Source: Gonatopus flavifemur
Taxonomy: Eukaryota; Arthropoda; Insecta; Hymenoptera; Dryinidae
Assembly: GCA_018340375.1 (NCBI GenBank)
Contig: JAFFJZ010000009.1
Span: 20,724,501 to 20,788,500 of the forward strand
Length of the DNA stretch: 64,000 bases
Direction of reading: 5' to 3'
The notes below the pieces were generated by a model, which had not been told where the DNA came from, did not search any database, and saw only the letters and a program-made list of their open reading frames with translations. Positions 34,862-45,936 of this stretch are shown here, in pieces. Each line of letters begins with the position of its first letter. Within the stretch, counting starts at the first letter, position 1. A program made the translations under genes and the position numbers.

Positions 34862-35989
34862 TTATACGATTTGCTTCATATGACTCGATCTAGGTCTACC
34901 TTTACCAGTTTTACCATTCATTTTCCCTTCCAATATTGTTTTCAATAAACTCTCATGTCGTGATGTGTGTCCTATAAGATTGCTTCTCCTTTTCACAATC
35001 TGTTTCAAAAGATTTCTTTTTTCATTTATCTGCTCGAGTACTTCTTCATTTTTGACTTTGTCTATCCATTTTATTCTGAGCATCCTCCTATAACACCACA
35101 TTTCAAAAGCTTCAAGTCTTCGTTGATCAGTTTTCCCCATTGTCCAAGTTTCGCAACCATATAGTGCTGTGCTCCAAACGTAACTTTTCAAGAATTTCTT
35201 CCTTACTTCCAAGCTTATATTTTTTGAGCATAATAACTGTTTCTTCTGATGAAACGCCTGTTTCCCTTGTGCTATTCTTGCTCTTATATCTCTTCCGCTT
35301 TCGCCGTTTTCTGTAATTATGCTTCCTAGATATTTGAATTCTTTCACCTGTTCAATTGTCTCGGTATCTATTTTAATTTTCGTCCTTCTAGCTGTTTTCG
35401 CTCCTGTACACATCATGAATTTTGTTTTGTCTTTATTTATATTCATACAATACTTTTCCAATAATATTGTTCTGATAGTATTGAGAATATTTTCTAACTC
35501 AGTACTACTCGTAGCGAGTATAGCTATGTCATCCGCGAAACTCAACATACTTATAATTCCTCCCTGAATCTGTAATTTCGATTGAATTTCCTCCTCCACT
35601 TCGTTCATTGCTTCTCCTAGATATGAATTGGAAATCAGTGGCGATAATGAGCATCCTTGTCTCACCCCTCTTCTTATTTGTGCTTCCCCTTCCTGACCCT
35701 CTATGTCTATTATTGCACTTTGATTTTTATATAATTCGTACATTATTCTTCTATCTTTACAATTCATTCCCACCTTCTTCAGGATCGCAAACATCTTCTC
35801 CCAGTCCACATTATCGGAAGCCTTTTGTATATCTACAAAACCTATGTACACAGATTTCTTCAGCGCTATCCTTTTCTCTATGACTGCCTCAAGTGCTAAA
35901 ATTGCTTTTCGCGTTCCCCTATTTTTCCTGAAACCAAATTGATCTTCTGCCAATCTACTCTCTATTTTATTTTCCATCCTCCTGTACAT
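34862..35989 (-). CDS. LINE B reverse transcriptase, open for 375 codons
   Basis: RT domain of the LINE. It contains FGFRKNRGTRKAILALE, then VYIGFVDIQKASDNVDWEKM with the first catalytic Asp, GVRQGCSLSPLISNSYL, and the active-site box SFADDIAILA with both Asp residues present. After RT come FKYLGSIITENGES and the C-terminal region with YGCETWTMGKTDQRRLEAF and KGRPRSS. The frame is open across all of these, so this part could still specify the RT core. It lacks a joined endonuclease because of the frameshifts upstream. The listed ATG is only the first Met in the frame, not a real start. Confidence 0.85.
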   Translation of the reverse strand: MYRRMENKIESRLAEDQFGFRKNRGTRKAILALEAVIEKRIALKKSVYIGFVDIQKASDNVDWEKMFAILKKVGMNCKDRRIMYELYKNQSAIIDIEGQEGEAQIRRGVRQGCSLSPLISNSYLGEAMNEVEEEIQSKLQIQGGIISMLSFADDIAILATSSTELENILNTIRTILLEKYCMNINKDKTKFMMCTGAKTARRTKIKIDTETIEQVKEFKYLGSIITENGESGRDIRARIAQGKQAFHQKKQLLCSKNISLEVRKKFLKSYVWSTALYGCETWTMGKTDQRRLEAFEMWCYRRMLRIKWIDKVKNEEVLEQINEKRNLLKQIVKRRSNLIGHTSRHESLLKTILEGKMNGKTGKGRPRSSHMKQIV

Positions 35990-36592
35990 AACTTTGGTCA
36001 GTATTTTCGAAGCATGTGAAGTTCAACTGATCGTTCTGTAGTTCTCGCATTTGTCTGCCCCTTGTTTTGTCGGGATAGCGACAATTTTATTCTTTTGGAA
36101 ATCTTCCGGTACTTCTCCTTTTTCGTACATATCTCTGATCAATTCAAACATTGCGTCACGAGTTCCTTCACTGGAGGCTTCTTGAAGGTCCGCACTTATG
36201 CCATCTATGCCTGGCGCTTAATTATTTTCCAATTCTTTCAGAGCCTTGTCGAATTCTGATCTCAATATCGAATCTCCCAATTATTCCTCATCTACATCCT
36301 CCTCCTTCTCTAAAAGTGCTATATCATCGTTTCCTCTATACAAGTCTTCCAAATGATTGATCCACTGTTCTATTTTCTCTTCCGTTTTTATCAATTGTCG
36401 TCCTAAAGAGTTTCTAATCTTATTGCTTCTAGATTTCATTTGTCCGCAAAATCTTCCAATAATCCTATATGCTCCATCTATTTTTCCTCAATGCAATCTC
36501 ATTTCTATTTCCTGACATTTCTCTTCTAACCACTGTTCTTTTGTTTCCCTTGATTCTCTTATTATTCCATTTCTCAATGATTTGCATCGTTG

Positions 36593-37834
36593 CTAGCCTT
36601 CTTGGCTATCATTATTCTTGTATTTTCTTCTTTCATTCTTCAATTCTAAAATTTCTCCCGTTATCCATGGGTTTTTAGGTTCTACTCCATTATTCTTCAA
36701 AATCTTATCCGCACATTCTCCTATATTCCCCTTCATCTTTGGCCATCTCCTCTCTATTCCCAAGTGTTTCTCTTTTTGATCTCCCAATTTTTCATCCAAC
36801 ATTTTCTCGAATGCCTTACGTGTTTGTTTTTGCTTGAGGTTTTTCAAATTCCATCTTCTCTGCATTTGCCTTTTCTTCTCCAGAGATTTGAATTCCAGAG
36901 AACATTTCATCATCAACATATTATGATCACCATCTATATCTGCACTGGGATAAGTTTTACAGTTTTTCACTTGGTTTCTAAATCTCTGTTTCACTAATAT
37001 GTAATCAATTTGGTATCTTGCTATATCTCCTGGCATTTTCCAAGTGTAGATTCTTCTTGAATGATTTTCAAATAGAGTGTTCGTGATAACCATCTTATGA
37101 TTTTCACAAAATTCGACTGAACGTTGTCCTCTATCATTCTCCTCCCTAACGCAAAATCTCCTATTATGTTGCCCTCTTTTCCTCGTCCTACTACCGCATT
37201 CCAATCACTAATCACTATCAAATTCTCTCCTCCCTTCACATATTCTATCACCTCTTCTACTTCTTCGTACGTTTTTTCAATCTCTTCCTCCGAATATGCG
37301 GATGTGGGCATGTATACTTGGACTATGCTTTTGTCTACCGCTGTTGTTCTGATTCTAACCATCATCACACGTTCATTATGTTGCAAATAATTTTCCATTC
37401 TATTTCCAACTCTTTTATGCATTACAATCCCTACACCTGCTCGACCGTTCTTTGATCCTGTATCTAATTATTTTATAATCCCCACTCCAGAAATCGCCCT
37501 CTTGTGGCCATCTCATTTTGCCAATCCCCATTACGTCTATATTCAACCCATTCATTGCTAATTTCAGATTTTCTAATTTTCCCGCTCGCCTCAGTGATCT
37601 AACATTCCACGATCCTACTCGAAGAATGTTGTTTCTTTCCCCTATCCTATTCTTCGGTTGTCTTCCTTTGCTGATGAAGCTTCCTCGAGCAGCCTCCACC
37701 CGGAGATCCGAACGGGAGACTAGTTTACCTCCGGAATGTTTTACCCGAGAAAGCGCCATCGTGTACTTATTAATTCGTTCGTTCGTTCTTGTTTTACGAG
37801 TATAATAATATTCCAGGTTTGGAAAAGGTTTCAT
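36593..37834 (-). pseudogene. LINE B APE-type endonuclease and linker
   Basis: Apurinic-like endonuclease that would nick target DNA to prime reverse transcription. The first frame (37834-37415) carries ILRVGSWNVRSLRRAG with the catalytic Asn. The second frame (37422-37021) has VQVYMPTSAYSEEE and VISDWNAVVGRG, where DWNA holds catalytic Asp and Asn. The third frame (37204-36593) has YTWKMPGDIARYQIDYILV and ADIDGDHNMLMM, where the DH pair is catalytic. All key residues are seen, but they are spread over three frames, so the protein is not made intact. Confidence 0.85.
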
Positions 37835-38109
37835 TCCCTCGGGAAGTATTTGAACATGTCAAGGAAGGTAGTTTCCCCTTGCTTCCCTCCCGTTTTTGTC
37901 GATGTTCCTGGCATTAGGATGATTTCGTTCCTCTCGGCTTGTATTCTTTCTCCTGAGTAGTTCATTCCACTCAAAAAAAAGATCCAACTCTGAGATACTC
38001 ATCCTCCCCACCACGTAAAGGAAGCAGATACTACCAGGGAGGGATAAAGACGATATCAAGGACAGGTGTCATCAATATCCCCCTGGAAGACCCGCAATCA
38101 TCCACGGGG

Positions 38110-39256
38110 AGGCAATTCCATTTATATTCAGGAATCCGATAACAGCCTCCGTCAAAGGAACCAACTTCATGTTGTTATTGTAGTCGATGTAGTTGATATC
38201 TGATCCTCAATCAGATTTGGTTAGATTCAATGGGATGTTCCAGTATATGATACTATTCATCAAAACTACAAAGACAATGAAATTATAATCAACGTACCTT
38301 TTCTCACTGGACATTCCCCTATGATTTTCTCTCTGAAGAGAGATGGAACAGATTCGGAACAGTTATTTCAGAATAAGCAACATCTTTAGTCGCTTCAGTT
38401 GAGTTCAAGTGTAGTCATTGTCGATCAGGGTTTGCGGGCAGGACAATGACCACTCTCATTCATCGACGTTACAATGGGTCCAAGGTCAGAACCTCATGAT
38501 GGCCGTCAGTCACATTCTGTCAACGTAGGAGCTCTATCGAATTCCATAGGAATGTATATATGAACTGCTTATGTTGCTGCTACTGCTATACAGTTGAATA
38601 ATTCTATTGAGATTATTATTAATATATATGGTTTATTTATCATCATCAAGACTCCCATTATTCCACCAGCATTCTGATTCTACAGATACAAATTTTATTA
38701 GGAATAAGAACACCGGAATGAGAAGAGAAGGAGTGGGTATCTTGCAATTCATTATATCACGATCTCAAAACAATTTAGGCTAAACCTGATGTACCTTGGT
38801 ACTAATTGTTATGAGTTGCGACACAATGAATAGACAGGTTCGACAATTGATTCCAAACATTGTACTCACTCACTATGATCTTGGCTGAACCTGGTATGCA
38901 TTGCACTAATCACAGTAAGTGTGGTATTATTCAATCATGACGGTGTCAACAATGTTGAGAAATCATTGATGATTGATTATGGATGATGAGAAACAGTTAT
39001 TACTCTTGAGGAGGGAATTTGAAAGGACAGAGGAGAAGATTGTGACGAAAGTTTGAGAAAACAACAGGAAAGGTCCAATTTCATGACTCCCACGTGACTT
39101 TGGCAAGCATAGCCGACCGCAATGCACTTCGATCACTTCAACCCATCACAAAACTCACGAAATATACCTCTCGAGGCTCCTCGTTGGGCGCCGAATTAAC
39201 TGAATCTCGGACAAAAAGGGAAAACGATTCGTGTCGGAACGTAACAGTAGTCGAAT
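38110..39256. other. No gene recognised
   Basis: AT-rich interval between LINE B and the Tc1/IS630-like element. No repeat structure or coding signal seen. Confidence 0.5.
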
Positions 39257-39689
39257 TATACAGGGTGGTCCATTTAAAGTGCTATAGTCAAATATATCGG
39301 AAAAAAGTGGAGATGGAAAAAATGTTCTAGATAAGAAGTTTAGGGTTCCAAGGGGAAAGTATGACGCTGACCTTGAAAAATCCCTCAGAGGTCATTCTGA
39401 AGGTCCTTTAGGGGTCAAGATGGTTTTTTTGAATGGGACCCCCATTTGTTGATCATGGCATGGGAGAGCTGGTTTCGAACCCCTCACGAAACACTGGTCA
39501 TGGAACCCTTTCCGCCTATTGAGGTGCAAGGTATGGACCGTCAAATTTATTGATGAACTACTCTTAGCGCTACCCAGGAACAACGACGTGGACGTGGTAG
39601 TTCTCTGTTCCCTCCGGAGTGCTTGATTATTGTGAGTTCCCTTGCCTCTCACATGAGGGGTGCTTGATGCTGTTACAATAATCGCTCAA

Positions 39690-40225
39690 AGTTACGCCCC
39701 TCTGCCTGGATACCTAATCCCAATCTCCGCCGGAAATTTGAAACCGTCTTCAGAAAGACTGATCGCGGTATGTTAGCACAAACAGTGCGGATGCGATCGA
39801 TCATGTCCTCCCTCGTTGTTGGCTGGGCCTTGAATACTTCGTCTTTCAGAAATCACCACAAGAGGAAGTTGGGAGATGTCGAGTCGGGTGAGCGTGGAGG
39901 CCACGCAACTGGCCCACCACGTCCAATCCACCGTCCCGGGAAATGATGATCAAGGTATTGTCTCACGATCGATGTGTAATGGTGCTTCATCTAGTTGGAC
40001 CCACATCCTATTCCTTGTTTGTGAATCCAGATCCTCAAGCAAGCCTAGTGATCCGCCAGAAATTCCAGAAACATGGGGCCGTTCAAAGTGCCGTTGAAAA
40101 AATGTGGACCGACTAAATAGCCATTGACGATCCCGCACTACACATTCACGCTTCAACGATGTTGGTTGTCGATTGCTCGATACCAATGCGGATTAACATC
40201 CGAACAGTAATGAGAGTTGTGTCAA
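39690..40225 (-). pseudogene. Tc1/IS630-like transposase, C-terminal half
   Basis: Resumes right of the mariner with HYCSDVNPHWYRAIDNQH, then GIVNGYLVGPHFFNGTLNG in another frame. The second catalytic Asp is in MWVQLDEAPLH, and PVAWPPRSPDSTSPNFLLW holds the third acidic position as SPD. It ends with RRRLGLGIQAEGRNFE at about 39690. At least two stops and two frameshifts break it. Confidence 0.82.
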
Positions 40226-40259
40226 CCAGGTGTGTAAGTATGGAACCGGAATTTTTGTA

Positions 40260-41598
40260 CAGAAAGACACGTTGATTGTAATGATATGATACAAAGTAAC
40301 TTATTCAAAGTATTGTCCGTCGCTATCTATACATTTTTTCCATCTTTCTGGCAATTTGCGGATTCCGCGCCGAAAGAACTGTTGCTCTTTTGAGGCAAAC
40401 CAGTCATCGACCCATTTTCATACATCTTCGTAAGAAGTAGAGCGCTGCTCAGCGAGTGCATGTCCCATCGACGCAAACGAGTAGTGGTCGGATGAGGCAA
40501 GCTCCGGTGAGTAAGGCGCGTGCTGAAGAATCCCCCAACGGAACGACTCTATCGTTTCCTGGGCTTTGTGTGCGGGTGCATTGTCATGCAGCAAAATCAC
40601 CTTGTGTTGTCTTTGTTGGTATTCTGGTCGTGTTCCACGCAAAACTCGATCCAAATCGATCATTTGTTGTCGGTAGCGTTGAGTGTTGACAGTTCCCCCA
40701 GGTTTCAGCAGCTCGTAGTAGATGACGCCCTTCTGATCCCACCAAACACACAGCATTGTCTCTCGTCCGTAGCGGTTTTGTCTTGCCGTCGATGTTGACG
40801 GTTCACCCGGAGTAACCCATGACTTTTCGCGCTTGGGATTCTCGGAATATATCCACTTCTCATCGCCAGTCACAATTCGATGGAGAAATGACTTTCTTTG
40901 GAACCTGGCGAGCAGCATTTCGCATGATGTTTCGCGGTTTCCCTGCTGTCTTCCGTTGAGTCCAAGTGGAACCCATTTCCCCACCTTTCGTATACTTTCC
41001 ATGGCTTTCAACCCAAGGGAGCTGGCTTTTCGGGTCACCTTCAACTGATCCGCCAGTTATTGTGTTTGTCGTCCAACAAGGCTTGCAGGTCAGCGTCTTC
41101 AAACTTTTTCGGTGGTCTTCCACGCCCTGTCACAGAATTCCAGCTGTGATTCGACATGGATTCCAGCTCTGAAATTTCCCTGCGTTTCCAGCTGGGATTC
41201 CTCATTCCCAGGTGGAATCTCAGCTGGGATTTCTATTTCCAGGTGGAATCCCAGCTAGAGTTCCTGATCCCAGGTGGAATCCCAGTTGGAATTGGAAATC
41301 CCGCATGGAATCCAGTCGAGGTTCTGGACTCCATGTGGAGTCTCAGCTGGTAACGCAGGTAACTTTCGGATCTGGAATCTACGTGGAATCTCAGCTGGAG
41401 TTTTGTAACAGGGCGTTCTTCGTCCCTGACGTCGAAATCGCCACTTTTGAACCACTCGGAACACTGTGTTTCACCGAGAGCATGCTTACCAAACGCCTCC
41501 ACAAGCATTCCAAGCGATTTGGCTGCGGTTTTCTTCAGATGAAAACAGAAAAGTGGTGCTGTCCGTAAATCGTCATTTGCTGGCACAAAACTCGACAT
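40260..41598 (-). pseudogene. Mariner copy 1 transposase
   Basis: Starts MSSFVPANDDLRTAPLFCF at 41598. The N-terminal part is interrupted by a 289-bp MITE after RDEER. The rest reads IVTGDEKWIYSENPKREKSW with the first Asp, then GVIYYELLKPGGTV, LLHDNAPAHK with the second Asp, and YSPELASSDHY with the third. A frameshift near LLDDKHNNW and a TGA between TSYEDV and KWVDDWF are both shared with copy 2. The protein would otherwise end SDGQYFE. Confidence 0.9.
41125..41413. mobile_element. 289-bp MITE in mariner copy 1, flanked by CG
   Basis: Mariner copy 2 has the uninterrupted sequence TCTTCCACGTTCTTCG. In copy 1 it is split by 289 bases, with CG present on both sides (41123-41124 and 41414-41415). 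The inserted piece starts CCCTGTCACAGAATTCCAG and ends with the inverted counterpart (read inward CCCTGTTACAAAACTCCAG). Its interior is made of short alternating units such as CAGCTGGGATTCC and CAGGTGGAATCCCAG. It codes for nothing. I cannot place it in a superfamily. Confidence 0.88.
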
Positions 41599-41768
41599 GT
41601 TTATCTCTAATAAACTAATGCTACTGAATGAAACTCGTGTTATTTTGAGTTGGAAATCTTTGTCGGATATCAATACAATAACAAGACACCGCTGACGTGA
41701 TGTGTCGGTAACTACATCGACATCCAGCGCCACCTATGGGCAAATTCTGGTCCCATACTTACACACCT

Positions 41769-42230
41769 GGTATTCAAATGCCCAGTGCTCTTGGAAAAGA
41801 TCTGAAAAGATCTTCTGTCGGAGAACATTACATAGTCGAAGAATTGAGGATCGTCAACCAGCCTTGCTCGTGCCCAGTTGCAGAATCTAATTCGAAGTCT
41901 CATGTCGTTTGGAGTGAGAGCTCGAGTTAACGTAATATGGTATGGTCGATATTTGACATGCTCCAAGATTCTCAAAACAGTAGTCCGGGGTATATCAGTT
42001 ATTCGTGCCAACGATCTGCTACTAACATGAGGGTTCAAGTGGATAAGTCCCAATATGGTGAGTGCACGGATATCATTCTCAACGTACCGGTGATGTCTCA
42101 GATCGCGCTGCAATACTCCTCGTCGAGCCTTCAATTCGAGTCGATGGATGGTCGTGGGGCGTGCGATGCGGCGATCGGGATACCGATCCCGGTAAACTCT
42201 TGCGGCTTCGTCGTGATCATTGTGACATGA
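41769..42230 (-). pseudogene. Tc1/IS630-like transposase, N-terminal half
   Basis: Minus-strand frame reading HNDHDEAARVYRDRYPDR and RRIARPTTIHRLELKARRGV, a DNA-binding helix-turn-helix region. It continues with IDIPRTTVLRILEHVKY-type second helices and then DYVMFSDRRSFQI, where the first catalytic Asp is present but the next residue, usually Glu, is changed. It stops at GHLN, exactly at the mariner insertion. The extension upstream of about 42230 in the same frame is probably not coding. Confidence 0.82.
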
Positions 42231-43013
42231 TCCAAGCACAAGCATCATATCAATTCCAGAGGGTGGATAGTGATTCACTTTTCCGATTAAATCAAATGGA
42301 ATAGATTGATAAATGTAGATGATTGAATATGCAAAGGAGGAGAACAATTGTGATGGTCTCAGTTCAGAACCAGTGTTTAAATGATCGCGTATTTCCGTAA
42401 TCATCCACATAACCAACCATAATAAACAGAAATTCGATGTTTCTGTTCGTTTATGTATTATTGTTCATCGTTTTCCTCCGAAGATCGGGACTGATTTCAA
42501 TGCAGATTAGAGTTAATTCTATTGGAAGAAAAAACGTAAACATCAACAAACGGGACTACTGAGTCTCTTCTCATTATGGTTGACAGTAATGTGTGACAGC
42601 ATTAAGCACTCCTCATGTGAGAGGCAAGGGGACTGACGATAATCAAGCACTCTGGAGGGAACAGAGAACTACCACGTCCACGTCGTTGTTCCTGGGTAGC
42701 GTTAAGAGTAGTTCATCAATAACTTCGACGGTCCATACCTTGCACCCCAATGAGCGGAAAGGGGTCCATGACCAGTGTTTCGTGGAGTGTTTGAAACCAG
42801 CTTTCCCATGCCATGATAAAAAAATGGGAGTCCCATCTAAACAAACCATCTTGACCCCTGAATGACCTTTAAAATGACCTCTGAGGGATTTTTCAAGGTC
42901 AGCATCACACTTCCCCCTTGGAACCCTAAACTTTTTATCTGGAACATTTTCTCCCATCTCCACTAGTTTCCGAGATATTCAACTATATCACTTTGAATGG
43001 ACCACCCTGTATA

Positions 43014-44300
43014 TTAAGAGTGTAATTATTTTTTCCAGACATTCAATGTGTGACGATTTATTGTGCATTGAAAGTTTTTTCAGGAGGTTAAATCTCGGTT
43101 CATGAGTAAGGATACACGGTAGCGCGCGGCCTCTGCTTTTTCACTTGCATGTTCCTTCGTTGTTTTTCTTCATGTTCTTCGCGTCGAGACGCTACCGCGT
43201 CCCTTGATTATTTCTCCCGGTGCGAGGATTTTAAATGTTTTATAAACACAAAATTATTTATGTACCCATCGTAAAAACGTGTTGAATGAATAAGTAGATG
43301 GAATAAAGGACTAACGTCACCATGATTATTGATCGCATTGTTCAAAGACACTGACGATGTAACTAGCAGACGATTATGCGAGGAGTTTTAAGGGGAGTTA
43401 TATAGCTGAGAGATTGGAAGGGTGCTCGACTTTGGTAAGGGTGAAGTGATGACATTGTCATCGCAGGGAATGCGGAAGCAGGAATCGCGACTTGATGGTC
43501 TCCATTCTATTCCCGGTCGCTTTGCCAAGCGGATTGCTTGAGGATGAAAAGAGATGAAATGATAAAGATTGCTTTCAGAGAGCTTTCACACCATTATCAT
43601 CATTCCGTTGGAAATGTTCGGTCTCATCATTTTCAATAGACTTAATTCATTCGGGTGTGCGAACATATATTTATCCTTACATATTTCTTGATACCATTTT
43701 GTCTGAGAACTCATTTTTATTCTGTAAACTTCAATATCAAGTTCTAGCATTCAACCTGTCTAGCTTCGGGATTCATCGGATGGTTATTAATATTTGAAAT
43801 CATGTAATGACGTAGTATTCAATTTTTTTGTAAATTGATTCCACCACGAAATGAATCCATCATTTAATAATCAATAGTTCTATTGTTACATCATTGGTTC
43901 TAGATAGTGGAATGACCTGCCGTATAAATCCGTCTGATATTGAAGTAAGTTGTTCCCTTAAATATTCCAGTAATGTTCATCGATGTGTTTGAAAATAAAT
44001 TGGATTATCAATTTCATTCCTTCAAACTGGAACTCTTGTTCTTTTTTATCTCGATAAAATGTCATATTACATATGACTGGAAATAGATTTCTGTGGAATA
44101 AAAAATGAGACGTTCTTTGAGAACAAATATTCTGAAGATAAAATATTGTAATTATTGGTTCTTGATAAATTGAATCTTCTTGTAAAAATGATATTGTGAT
44201 ATTCTGATCTTATGGAAATTGGGATAAAATTCCATGACTATTCTTGGATAGCAACTTTGAACGTTCGTAATACATATACAATAGTCTGATGTTCCTAGGG
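43014..44300. other. No gene recognised
   Basis: No domain motifs. GCTACCGCG-type words at about 43120 and 43190 form a loose inverted pair (CGGTAGCGCG against CGCTACCGCG). Confidence 0.45.
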
Positions 44301-44309
44301 TAACATGTT

Positions 44310-44560
44310 CACTGAGAAAAACGTATGGGAAATGTGTAGCACGGTTTCCCATAATAATGGCAGTTTTGGGATGCATAAGCACTCCTCCTTAAATCATGGC
44401 CATCAATACCTTATTTTGGTGAAGATAACTTTGCATCTGATACATAGTACTATAAGTTTTGGGAAAATCACCACAAATTGAAGAAGAAATGTTCATAAAC
44501 GCTCATGTGTCTCAAAACCGCTATCATTATGGGGATCTCTGCTACAAATTTTTCTCCGTG
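44310..44560. mobile_element. ~250-bp MITE with CACTG ends
   Basis: Starts CACTGAGAAAAACG and ends with the inverted CACGGAGAAAAATTT. Arms of about 75 bp match imperfectly in inverted order (CCCATAATAATGGCAGTTTT against CCCATAATGATAGCGGTTTT). The flanks are TT on both sides rather than TA. Length 251 bp matches the other members. Confidence 0.62.
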
Positions 44561-44673
44561 TTCCTTCATTTCGTTCGAATACGATGAATCTTCAATTCAA
44601 TCGAATATGCACTCAAAATTCAACCTACTCGTAATGAATGGGGGATTGTTGGAGCACATCATTCCGCTCGTTA

Positions 44674-45936
44674 CCAGGTGTGTAAGTATGGAACCGGAAT
44701 TTTTGTACAGAAAGACACGTTGATTGTAATGATATGATACAAAGTAACTTATTCAAAGTATTGTCCGTCGCTATCTATACATTTTTTCCATCTTTCTGGC
44801 AATTTGCGGATTCCGCGCCGAAAGAACTGTTGCTCTTTTGAGGCAAACCAGTCATCGACCCATTTTCATACATCTTCGTAAGAAGTAGAGCGCTGCTCAG
44901 CGAGTGCATGTCCCATCGACGCAAACGAGTAGTGATCGGATGAGGCAAGCTCCGGTGAGTAAGGCGCGTGCTGAAGAATCCCCCAACGGAACGACTCTAT
45001 CGTTTCCTGGGCTTTGTGTGCGGGTGCATTGTCATGCAGCAAAATCACCTTGTGTTGTCTTTGTTGGTATCCTGGTCGTGTTTCACGTGAAACTCGATCC
45101 AAATCGATCATTTGTTGTCGGTAGCGTTGAGTGTTGACAGTTCCCCCAGGTTTCAGCAGCTCGTAGTAGATGACGCCCTTCTGATCCCACCAAACACACA
45201 GCATTGTCTTTCGTCCGTAGCGGTTTGGTCTTACCGTCGATGTTGATGGTTCACCCGGAGTAACCCATGACTTTTTGCGCTTAGGATTCTCGAAATATAT
45301 CCACTCTTCATCGCCAGTCACAATTCGATGGAGAATTGACTTTCTTTGGAACCTGGCGAGCAGCATTTCGCATGATGTTTTGCGGTTTTCCTGCTGTCTT
45401 CCGTTGAGTTCATGTGGAACCCATTTCCCCACCATTTGTATCTTTTCCATGGCTTTCAACTGAAGGGAGATGGCTTCTCGGGTCACCTTCAACTGATCCG
45501 CCAGTTGTTGTGTTTGTCGTCCAACAAGGCTTGCAGGTCAGCGCCTTCAAACTTTTTCGGTGGTCTTCCACGTTCTTCGTCCCTGACGTCGAAATCGCCA
45601 CTTTTGAACCGTTTGAACCACTCGAAACACTGTGTTTTACCGAGAGCGTGCTCACCAAACGCCTCCACACGCATTCCAAGCGATTCGGCTGCAGTTTCCT
45701 TCAGATGAAAACAGAAAAGTAGTGCTGTCCGTAAATCGTAATTTGTTGGCACAAAACTCGACATGTTTATCTGTAATAAACTAATGCTACTGAATGAAAC
45801 TCGTGTTATTTTGAGTTGGAAATCTGTGTCGGGTATCAATAGAATCACAAGACACCACTGACGTGATGTGTCGGTGACTGCATCGACATCTAGCGCCACC
45901 TATGGGCAAATTCTGATTTCATACTTACACACTCTA
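44674..45936 (-). mobile_element. Mariner copy 2
   Basis: Left end CCAGGTGTGTAAGTATG preceded by TA (44672-44673). The right end keeps GTGTGTAAGTATG but its last five bases have changed. About 1.26 kb. Nearly the same sequence as copy 1 apart from the MITE. Confidence 0.9.
44700..45764 (-). pseudogene. Mariner copy 2 transposase
   Basis: Starts MSSFVPTNYDLRTALLFCF at 45764. It has WFKRFKSGDFDVRDEERGRP, then the frameshift at LLDDKHNNW. TGDEEWIYFENPKRKKSW holds the first Asp, LLHDNAPAHK the second and YSPELASSDHY the third. The same TGA after TSYEDV as in copy 1 cuts off the last ~40 residues. The catalytic Asp residues are all present, so the lesions that kill it are the frameshift and the stop. 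Confidence 0.9.

Larger units (their letters stand above)
34751..37960 (-). mobile_element. LINE copy B (RTE-like), near full length
   Basis: About 3.2 kb on the minus strand, the normal size of a compact RTE-type LINE with endonuclease and RT in one reading frame. The 3' end carries a short ATG-type tandem tail (ATGATGATGATGATG, about 34753-34768). The 5' limit is uncertain and may extend to about 38110. The coding region is broken by frameshifts at about 37420, 37190 and between 36590 and 35990, but the RT half is intact for 375 codons. The RTE assignment rests on size, the 3' tail and the endonuclease style; a related clade is possible. Confidence 0.8.
40226..41768 (-). mobile_element. Mariner copy 1, inserted in the Tc1/IS630-like element
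   Basis: Ends are inverted copies of CCAGGTGTGTAAGTATG. The right flank is TA; the left is AA, probably a decayed TA. Without the nested MITE the element is about 1.25 kb, standard for mariner. A close relative is at 44674-45936. Confidence 0.9.
39259..43011 (-). mobile_element. Tc1/IS630-like element with ~400-bp inverted repeats
   Basis: Starts TACAGGGTGGTCCATTTAAA and ends with the inverted counterpart, flanked by TA (39257-39258 and 43012-43013). The inverted repeats are long: about 39259-39660 against 42600-43011, with scattered differences. The transposase lies on the minus strand between them and is cut in two by a mariner. Without that insertion the element is about 2.2 kb. The GTGGTCCATTTAAA-type end is shared by several insect Tc1-like families. 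Confidence 0.9.

Noticed and set aside
41156..41400. Repetitive frames encoding repeated Trp-Asn and Phe-Pro-type words
   Set aside because: They are translations of the short units inside the 289-bp MITE, not a repeat protein.
42593..42963. Open frames on both strands near 42.6-42.9 kb, and the similar one at 39.4-39.65 kb
   Set aside because: They fall in the long inverted repeats of the Tc1/IS630-like element and are shadows of that repeat.
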